The notes below the pieces were generated by a model. The model had not been told where the DNA came from. It was given only the letters and a program-made list of their open reading frames with translations, and made no database searches. Made by a program: the position numbers and the translations under genes. Below, in pieces: positions 56,404 through 64,000 of a stretch of 64,000 nucleotides of DNA. Position 1 is the first letter of the stretch. Each line of letters opens with the position of its first letter. Source of the DNA: Rhynchosporium graminicola (taxonomy: Eukaryota; Ascomycota; Leotiomycetes; Helotiales; Ploettnerulaceae); NCBI GenBank assembly GCA_900074885.1, contig FJUW01000033.1:1049127-1113126 (forward strand), written 5' to 3'.

Positions 56404-58102
56404 ATGAAGACACAAGTAAATTCAATCGTTTTTGATATCGGCGATGTTCTTTGCAGTTGGTCACCTCCTGCTGGTCTCCCAATCCAACCCAAACTTATCA
56501 AAGAATTCCGCTCTTCGCCAATCTGGTACGAGTACAACAGCGGCCGAATCGGACAAGATGAATGCTATTCTCGCTTAGCCTCTTGTTATGGGGTTTCCTC
56601 CAACGACATAAACACGGCTTTCGACATGGCCAGAGACTCACAAGAACAGAATAGCAGTGTTGTTGCCAATATCAAAGAATTAAGAGCAACTTACCCAGAT
56701 ATTCTCGTGTATGCTATGTCCAACATATCCAAGCCGGACTGGCAAATTCTGAAAAGTAAGGCCTTCGACTGGGACATCTTCGATCGTATTTTCACCTCTT
56801 GGGAAACTGGGATGTGTAAACCAGAGCTGCGTTTCTACCGCCATGTTCTGAACGAGGGAAAGGCTTCACCTAGTCAGATGATATTTGTGGATGATAAAGC
56901 TGAAAACGTTCTCGCCGCTAAGTCAGTGGGATTTTACGACGGAATCGTATTTGACAATGCCGAGAACGTGCACAGAAAGCTTCTAAATCTGCTCGCTGAT
57001 CCCGTTGAGAGAGGAAGGGAGTGGCTGCTTGCAAACGCATCAAAATTACACTCGGAAACTTCCACAGGAGTTATCGTACCTGACAATTTTGGTCAGCTAC
57101 TTACATATGAAGTGACGGGCGATATGTAAGCATGGTCCAGCAGATACAAAATATCATCTCTTTACTAACGGATGATCGATGATAGGAGCCTCATAGATGT
57201 CAAGTATTTCGTCCGGACTTGGAACTATTTTATAGGTAGTTAACCTTCTGAGGTATCTCTTAACTGGCATCAAGACAGGGCTAACTTATAACAGGATCTC
57301 CCTTTGGCACAGACGCAAAGTACCCAGATGATATCGATACCACGGCATACGCCTTCAAACTCTTATCACTCGAGCCAAAAGTTGCGCATTCTGTAATGGA
57401 TGAGATGGTCTCACCAGAGATGACAACCGCAGACGGCATTGTCAAGGCAAGCTGGTCCTTATCTCGGTGAGGGCTATCAAGTATGCTGATATCATTGTGT
57501 AGGTTTACTTCGACCCCACTAGGGATAGGACAGACCCAGCCGTTTGCATCAATGCAGTGCGAATGTTTTACGCATATGGACGTGGCATGGATAACGGGCT
57601 CCAGGGCACAAAAGAATGGATTCGAGATGTCCTACACTACAAAGCATACGCAAGCGGAACGAGATACTATCAGCAGCCCGACACATTCCTCTACTTCTTT
57701 GCGAGGCTGTTACTGGACAACCCTGAGTCTGACATATACCGCAATAATGCCGCACTCCTTCGAGAGCGTCTCACCGAACGAATCAACACCGAGGCCGATG
57801 CCATGGGCTTAGCGATGAGAATTTTGGCATGCTCTTTTCTTGGATTGAGAAACGTAGTCGACATGGAACGCTTATTAAAGATGCAAGTAGCAGACGGGTC
57901 TTTTGAAATTGGTTGGCTGTGCCAATATGGAAAGTCGCAAATTAAGCTGGGTCATCGGGGTCTTACGACAGCTTTGGCAGTGGCTGCAGTGGAAGCAGTC
58001 AGATGCTCAACTCAGTATTTCCAGCCGCGATTCTTATCAATAGCAAGAGCTGAAAAGAATGAGGAATCGTCTGATGGAGATAGTGGATTCGATGGTCATT
58101 AA
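56404..58102 (+). CDS. HAD-like terpene cyclase with DxDTT motif (drimane/albicanyl-type sesquiterpene synthase, AstC-like)
   Basis: Exons 56404-57125, 57186-57235, 57295-57446 and 57503-58102 encode 507 residues; introns are 60, 59 and 56 nt, the third with a GC-AG boundary. The first 240 residues form a HAD hydrolase fold: FDIGDVL (Asp11; the usual second Asp at +2 is Gly13), YAMSNIS (Ser106), GMCKPE (Lys139) and FVDDKAEN (Asp163, Asp164). The rest is a terpene-cyclase beta-type domain with YPDDIDTTAYAF, a DxDTT proton-donor motif (Asp270, Asp272), and VYFDPTRDRTDPAVCINA. This two-domain layout is that of fungal enzymes such as AstC (Aspergillus oryzae, astellolide pathway) and DrtB (drimane esters), which protonate farnesyl diphosphate to give drimane-type skeletons; some depend on separate HAD phosphatases. 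Whether this enzyme also removes diphosphate is not clear. Splice sites were set by frame, by rebuilding DVKYFVRTWNYFIG before DIDTT, and by continuity into VYFD. It appears intact. Confidence 0.88.
57447..57502 (+). other. GC-AG intron in the HAD-like cyclase
   Basis: The donor AAG|GCAAGC and acceptor TGTAG give a 56-nt phase-0 intron that joins DGIVK to VYFDPTRD. No GT donor that also keeps those two residues fits the frame. GTCAAG, six bases earlier, would also keep frame but delete Val-Lys from a conserved stretch. GCAAG(T/C) is the usual context for the rare GC donors. Confidence 0.7.
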
Positions 58103-58688
58103 TATATCAATACTATGAATGATCTTCTTGCCGACCGTTTTTCGTCTCTGTATTAATGCACTTACATTCAATCTCGGCTGGTCGGCGCTTCTCGGCTGAA
58201 GTTTAGTACATCTGTACCTTAGCGGGGTGAGAATCTTTAGTGATTAGCTTGTGCCGAAATGTGACGAGCTTTTATAATAAATCTACCTTGATAACTAATG
58301 TTCAATTTACAGTATTTGCTTGATATGTGTGATCACGCAACAACAATGGCCATAGTATTGAAGTATATGAGAGTACGTAGCAGTGGTTACTCGACTACTT
58401 TTAGGCCTGATACGAAAGACGCAGAAAGACGAAGAGCTCTCTATATATTCAGGAAGCACATATACTTTTCGCTAAAATACTCATGAGGTCAGACGGAGTG
58501 TCTAGATGATGCCCCGATGATACGAGTATATATGTTATACCTTCCTTAATATCAGACTCTAGTAGCCTACGATTAGAGCCTATATAAGATAACTATCTAA
58601 TAGCTATGTGAAACAAAATCCGAATGTTCAGATCAAAGTTCTCTATTATAGAGGGCACTAAACGCTATATATATGACTATAGTCGGAC
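58103..58688. other. 3' flank of the HAD-like cyclase
   Basis: Unique DNA to about 58.5 kb, then a gradual shift to AT-rich RIPed DNA. Short open frames (up to 62 codons) have no recognisable features. Confidence 0.35.
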
Positions 58689-59117
58689 TGTGACGATATA
58701 TGACTCCTACGATACAGATAGTGATAAAATAAGTACGAATAATAGAAGCGATCTATTTAGTACTATTACAAAGGTAATAGAAAGATATAGAGCCCTTAAG
58801 AGAGTCTGCACCTAGTCATAATTACAGAAGATTCTGCCTAAGGATTCGATATTGATTCGTAGATACTACGTATCTAATATACGCTATAATATAAACCGCA
58901 TTAAGTACGACAAAAATAAGAATTAGATATAATAAGAAATATTTTTTGAATCAGAAGATGCGAATTACTGCTAGCGTTCTAGCAATATAATTATTATCCC
59001 GATTTAGCTTAGGGTCGAGTTTAGATACTAAGATACTAGCTTATAACTACTACGTATACTATATACTATCAATATTACTATACTAAGAAGATAATATATC
59101 GTAATACTACTCTCTTC
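58689..59117 (-). repeat. 3' LTR of the gag-only element, interrupted by ~190 bp
   Basis: 58689-58900 aligns with 60979-61190 (for example GACTCCTACGATACA, AGTGATAAAATAAGTA). The segment 59020-59117 repeats the outer part again (ACTACTACGTATACTATATA). About 60 bp in between (58973-59030) match 10651-10710 of gypsy relic B, so foreign repeat DNA was inserted or exchanged. Confidence 0.5.
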
Positions 59118-60978
59118 TAAGACTAAGGCTCGCCCTCGAGCCTTTAGATTACTAGATTAATAAAAGAAATAAGTATAAAAGGTTAAATTAAATTCTAAAT
59201 AATACTCTAAGAGATTAAATCACTCCGAAACCTAAGACGTAAATCACTCCTTCGTCGCTCTTAGAATTAGATAGTCTCCCTTATAGTAATTATACTTTTT
59301 TTAATAGAAGCTCTAGACATTCTCGATTAGTACTAAAGGAAGGCTAAGAGAGATACTAATAGAAGTCGAAGCGAGAATAGCCGAGGGTATAGCTTATACC
59401 TAAGGTGCTAGTAGTCGAGAGAGCTCCGAATCGAGTATAGTAAGGGAATTAACTATAGTCGAGTAATCGTTCTACTAAGTGTACTTGATTAGATAGTAGT
59501 AGTAGTATATAGTTAAATAATAAGCTTTAGCTAAAGTTAAAAGTATTACTTTGTTTTAGCTATATATCTAAGAATTACCGAGCTTTAGAACTTTATACGA
59601 AAGTGCAAAAAGGACTCCTTTTTTATTATAAGCTTATAGAATTCAGTCTGATACTACTTCGTTTCGAGGCTAGCCTGAGAAAAGGTAATAACTACTAAGT
59701 ACTAAAATTATCTCCTTTATAAAGTCAAAAGGCGAAATTATCGAAAGATAGTATAGTTCTAGGTAACTTCTAATAAGACTAGAAGAAGAACCTTATACTT
59801 ATACTTTATAGGTATATATAGTCGGATATCGGTTCGAATTGACTTCGAGGCGGCCCTAAATAGAAGTACGCTATTAGCTAAAAGAATAGTTAATCTCTAT
59901 ATCGAGAGTATCGATACTTTCAGTTAATTACGACTTACTAAAGAGCTATAAATTATCAATTTCCGAAGAGAGTTCGTAAGTAGATATTCTTAATAAATCT
60001 GAAGCTAAAAGTATCGAAAGTATAAGAGATGCTATTGCCTAAGTATATAGAAATTTAGCGAAGAGCTATTTAATACGCGTAAATCTAGTAGAGAGCTCTT
60101 AAGTAGTCGATTTTATTTATAATTAATAGTCTTCGATCGACTAAAATAATTATATAGTAAGTATAGAATTAGAGGGGCTATATAGCTATTCCGAAATAGT
60201 CACGGATACTACTAGTAATACTTATTTAGTAAGTATATCGAAGCGAGGTTAAGTAAGGTCGAATAATACTTAAAAGTTATGAAAAATCTTAAGGTCTAAA
60301 TCGAATTCTGAAGAAGCTAAAAAGTAAGGAAAATACTAAATATTAAGTATTGAATCGATATATAGTATTGAATTAAAAGTAGTAGATTAAGGTCGAGTTC
60401 TACTAAGGGGGCTAAATTATACCGAAGTATATACTAAAGTATAAGGTTTTTAAGTCGAATTCCGGCAATTTCCGCTAAAGTAGTAAGCTACTTCTTCTTA
60501 GCTTAAAATTAAAGTTTCTTATAAACTAGAGCTACTTTCGGAAAATTCAAGTTAAGTAAAGGTTCTAATAGAGATTAAGGGTTATAAGAAACTACTACTC
60601 GAAATCTACCTATTATAATCCTACGTAAGAGAGATAATTCGAGTATTCGAGAGTAACTCGTAAGTAACTAGTACTTCTAAGCGTCGATTATATCTAAATC
60701 TCTAGCTATCTAAGAGTTCTAATAATTACTTAGCTATTCTGAAAGCTTATCTATCGAATTAGAGGATTAGTATCCTATTATAATAGACAGGTATATAATC
60801 CTGAACTATAGTCGAAGTATCTAAAGGTTAAGAGGTACTAATCTAGATATAAATCTAGAGGTAATAAAGATAAGAAGAATACTTAGTAAAGTGGTTAAAT
60901 AAAAGTTCGTCTATATCGAGCTTTCTAGGTGAGATATTATCTAATACTATCCCTAGTAGTCTTGATCTTTCTATTTAA
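59118..60978 (-). pseudogene. Gag remnant, minus strand
   Basis: RIPed sequence homologous at its distal end to 45860-46296. The minus strand near 59310-59280 has the knuckle region in decayed form. The rest has no recognisable motif. Confidence 0.45.
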
Positions 60979-61213
60979 TATAATAAGATAAGGGCTCCTA
61001 TAGTATAAGAAGTAATAAAATAAGTATAGAAGGTAGAAGTAATCCTTAATAGTCTAGTACGAAGTAAATAGAAAGATACAGAACTCAGAGGGAGCTCTGC
61101 ATCTAGTTATATATACTAAAGACTCTGCCTGAGGCTCCGATACTAGCCCGTAACTGCTACGTATATCATATGCTATCGATACTACTATATCAAGAAGTCC
61201 ATGTGCCGTAACA
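60979..61213 (-). repeat. 5' LTR of the gag-only element (235 bp)
   Basis: On the minus strand it starts TGTTACGGCACATGGACTTC and aligns with the complement of 46297-46516 (shared CTGCCTGAGGCTCCGATACT-type block). The inner end is RIPed (TATAATAA for TGTGACGA). Confidence 0.65.
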
Positions 61214-61794
61214 AGCCTGATAGGCGAGCCAGGAGGTGATTTAGCGAATGTAGCATCTTTATTACGCTTAAAGGGAGGCATTTTGCTATAAAAGTTCTAT
61301 AGTTATAATAATAATAGAATATCAAGTCGAACTTCATATCTAGCTTAAGACTATATAGTATGTTTCGTCTCGCTTAACTATTAAACTATACGATTTTTTC
61401 CTAATTTTTAGTATTTTTAACCTTTTAAATATGTATACGAATAAGAGGTTTGATTTATACTTATTTCATTTTTTTATAAGCTAGAATATTAAATTATATC
61501 GTGGGAAAGAAAAAGAGAGTCTTATTTAAAGAGAAGATTATATATAAATATATATATAGTAAATAATTTTAATTTTTTAACAAGACTAAAGAAGTAGAAA
61601 TTCTAAATGACTATAGCTATTTATTCGAAGCTCTTAATAAATAAAAATCCCTGAGTTTTTTCTATAATACTAAGTTTATTATATTTAAAGCGAACTAACT
61701 ATATTAGATCCGAATAATAGATCTTTAAGTATTATTGTAAAGAGACTTTGAATCTGTTAACCGTATGTATTTAATAGTAATCGAAGGAAGGGCT
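61214..61794. other. Spacer, mostly RIPed, with a short non-RIPed patch
   Basis: 61214-61285 keeps CA/TG and on the minus strand starts an open frame MPPFKRNKDATFAKSPPGSP that runs straight into the LTR. It could be the 5' end of a host or transposon gene disrupted by the LTR element. The rest is AT-rich with no recognisable content. Confidence 0.35.
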
Positions 61795-61796
61795 TG

Positions 61797-62247
61797 TGAA
61801 AGTGAAGGTGGAAATCGGCTAAAGGTCAGAATAACAGAATGATACGTGATCAATTTGACTTGCTTTGCTTGCTTGAAGAGAGCTAACTACAGGAGAGATT
61901 CTAGCTACTTATATAGCTATATGAGCTCTCTAGAATATTCTATACTACGTAATACAGAACTCCATAGAAGACACGTATACCGTAGAATCATACTACGTTA
62001 ATAGAAACCTCTAGAAGTACGATATATATACTAGAGAGTAGTAGAACTCTATCGAGAACCTTTATAGTAACTCTAATAGAGTATATAGGGTACAGGCTAT
62101 GGATAAGGTACAGGGTGTAGGTGCCAGGTACAACAAGGTACATGCGCAAGGTACTGAACCAGGTACTAAGGCCATGTACTGACAAGGTACAGGGTGTGTA
62201 TGCCGATGTAGACAAAACTAACCAAGGTACTAGTTATAAATCCAACA
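61797..62247 (-). repeat. 3' LTR of the right-edge copia element, with GGTAC repeats
   Basis: On the minus strand it starts TGTTGGATTTATAACTAG right after a polypurine tract (TTAAGGGGGCG), and its distal 220 bp match 31993-32215. The proposed far end is TG on the plus strand at about 61797. Eight GGTAC pentamers occur in 62085-62235. Confidence 0.55.
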
Positions 62248-64000
62248 CGCCCCCTTAATCAGAGCCTTATAGTCAGTTTTAAAACAGAACTATATAAGGT
62301 AAATCACTAATCGATTACCCTTAGGTTATTAGAAAAGAAATATAATAAGGAATAGAAATGCTACCTCGTAGCTACCCTCCTAGGTTAAATAAACCTAATT
62401 CTCTTATAATAATATGAATTACTAGCTCTAATAAGCTAGTTCAAGGTGTTTTATTAACTCCTTAAACTTAGGCCTATCTAGGGCTTTTGTAAACCCGTCT
62501 GCCTTTTGCTTCAAAGCACTAATATAGATTAAATCTATAGTACCTTGATTAATTAGGTCCCTTATAAAGTGGTACTTTATAGCTATATGCTTAGTCCTCT
62601 CATGGAATTGAGGGTTTTTGGAGAGTAATAAAGCGCCGTTATTATCAGTAAACACCGGGAACCTTTCTTAGAAGTAATAGCCTAATTTGGTAAGAAGTTG
62701 TCTTATATAGACCGCTTCTTTAACTGCCGAATTAATAGCTATATATTCAGCTTCTGTAGTAGACTAAGCTATAATCGATTGCAACTTCGACTTCCAAGAG
62801 AATAAGCAGCTTCCTATATAGAAGGAATAGCCGCTAGTGGACTTAGCTGTGCTAATATCTTCGGTATAATCAGAATCGCAGTATCCGCTAACGTATTTAC
62901 TAGAGCTATTAATATAAACTAAGCCTAGTTTAATAGAACCTTTAAGGTATCTAAGTACGTTCTTTATAACTAAGATATGCGTATCGCTAGGGTTACTAGA
63001 GAACTTAGCTAATTTAATTATAGCGTAGCTTATATCAGGCCTAGTAGCTAGCGTAAGGAATAGTAAGCAGCCTATTACTTACTGAAACTATAATATATCT
63101 TCCTTAGTAGCCTTATTAGGATTAGGTTCTAATTTAACCTTTAAATCTATAGGCGTATTCTTCGGTTTACAATCTGATAAGTTAAACCGAGCTAGTACCT
63201 TCTCTATATAGCTAGCTTAATAGAGCTTCATATAGCCCTGATCTCTATTATAGTCAATTTCAATACCTAAATAGTCTTTTATTAGCCCTAAGTCCTTGAG
63301 TTCAAAGAAGTGTTTTAATTATTTAATTAAGGACTTAATAGTACTTATATCAGGGCTAATTAGAGCTAGATTATCTATGTATATGCAGATTATAATCTTA
63401 AGCTCTCTATTAACTAATATGCAATTTTCAGATAGTATTAACTTAAATCCGAATTTATTAACTAATACCTCCTTTAGCGTAATAAACTATAGTCTAGCTG
63501 ATTGCTTAAGACTATATAACGCTTTCCAGAGTAGGAGAAGTTTATTAGCGTGATAATCTACGCCTTCCGGGGGGCAAATATATAAGGTATTAACGTCTAT
63601 ATCACTCTATGTAAAAGCGGAGATTATATCGATCTTATATATATACCACTTATAGAGTACTACTAAGGCAAATATAAGACGCTAAGCCATTTGCTTTACT
63701 ACACTAGCGTATATATCTAGGTAGTTTATACCGTATAATTGCTTAAACCCCTTAGCTACGAATCTAGCTTTGAATTCGTAGTACTCGCTCTCTAGTTCTT
63801 TGATCTTATAGACCCAGCGAGTTTTTAGTGGTTTTATAGTCTTAGTATTACTATCGACTACTTTCCACGTATTATGATTTTCAAGAGAGGCAATTTCTTT
63901 ATTTATAGCTTTTAGCTAATAATCCTTATAAGGATTATTTATAGCTTCTTTATAGCTCTTAGGCTCGTAGATAACTACTTCCGGATCCTTTTTAATAAGG
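62248..64000 (-). mobile_element. Ty1/copia element, minus strand, cut by the window edge
   Basis: Reading leftwards from the edge, the minus strand gives the distal RT and RNase H of copia with few stops: YIDNLALI (YxDD box, one Asp to Asn), HFFELKDLGLIKDYLGIEI, TRPDISYAI, YCDSDYTED, WKSKLQSIIA followed by a stop (CAG to TAG) and STTEAEYIAI, then VFTDNNGALLLSKNP and HIAIKYHFIRD. This element is the least RIPed in the window. Its 5' part lies beyond 64000. Confidence 0.8.
62428..62655 (-). pseudogene. Copia RNase H C-terminus, still open (75 codons)
   Basis: Continuous frame FTDNNGALLLSKNPQFHERT, HIAIKYHFIRD, ISALKQKADGFTKALD (usual form xxxQxADxxTKAL), ending EY/LAY before the stop. It is the end of the polyprotein rather than a separate gene; upstream parts are broken by TAG stops. 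Confidence 0.75.

Larger units (their letters stand above)
58689..61213 (-). mobile_element. Gag-only LTR element, minus strand
   Basis: LTR sequences of the TGTTACGGC family lie at 60979-61213 (5' side for the minus strand) and in two pieces at 58689-59117. Between them about 1.86 kb holds a gag remnant whose distal part (59118-59560) matches 45860-46296 including the CCHC knuckle region. There is no protease, RT or integrase. The 5-mers at the outer ends (AGCCT on the right, CGGAC on the left) do not match. Confidence 0.55.

Noticed and set aside
57122..58102. HAD protein ending at TAA (57129) and a separate downstream gene starting near 57557
   Set aside because: The TAA lies inside a good 60-nt intron, and splicing gives one protein with the domain order of known HAD-type cyclases, including the DIDTT motif that the two-gene reading would lose.
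1..64000. CRISPR array, bacterial operon or phage features
   Set aside because: Introns, RIP signature and LTR elements show a fungal nuclear genome; the short tandem repeats present lack unique spacers.
1..64000. Telomere or rDNA repeats
   Set aside because: No TTAGGG arrays and no rRNA-like sequence were seen on either strand.

Overview
The window looks like a filamentous ascomycete (Pezizomycotina) genome segment. Protein-coding islands carry short spliceosomal introns of 51-120 nt and a typical ascomycete laccase. They sit in long AT-rich blocks that bear the marks of repeat-induced point mutation (RIP): CpA/TpG is strongly depleted, TpA is enriched, and paired LTR copies differ almost only by C-to-T and G-to-A transitions. 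By eye about three quarters of the 64 kb is decayed retrotransposon.

Layout: 1-11.9 kb holds two tandem Ty3/gypsy relics, the first with its reverse transcriptase split by another element. 11.9-14.6 kb is an island with a secreted FAD-dependent oxidoreductase (minus strand), ending near a tRNA-like sequence. 14.6-23.3 kb is a copia element with both LTRs, inserted next to a minus-strand gag/LTR region, followed by an integrase/RNase H chimera. 23.3-28.0 kb contains a solo LTR with an exact target-site duplication and a complete three-exon laccase. 28-33.2 kb is LTR modules, retroelement relics and a foldback repeat. 33.2-45.6 kb is a minus-strand gypsy element with 359-bp LTRs, into which a second, plus-strand gypsy element (168-bp LTRs, perfect GATTC duplication) has inserted. 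45.6-51.0 kb is an island with a class I terpene cyclase (minus) and a family of small TA-flanked inverted-repeat elements. 51.0-55.7 kb is a minus-strand gypsy relic interrupted by a short LTR element. 55.7-58.6 kb is an island with a HAD-like terpene cyclase carrying a DxDTT motif. 58.7-61.2 kb is a gag-only LTR element and 61.8-64 kb a minus-strand copia element running off the right edge.

Four protein genes are supported: FAD oxidoreductase, laccase, class I sesquiterpene-type cyclase and HAD-like (drimane-type) cyclase. The last two are mechanistically unrelated terpene cyclases (ionisation-initiated against protonation-initiated) 8.4 kb apart, separated mainly by inserted transposon DNA. 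With two secreted oxidative enzymes on the same stretch, this could be a terpenoid locus expanded by transposons, but co-regulation or a shared pathway is inference. All protein models come from reading the sequence by eye; splice sites were chosen by frame, GT/GC-AG rules and conserved family motifs.
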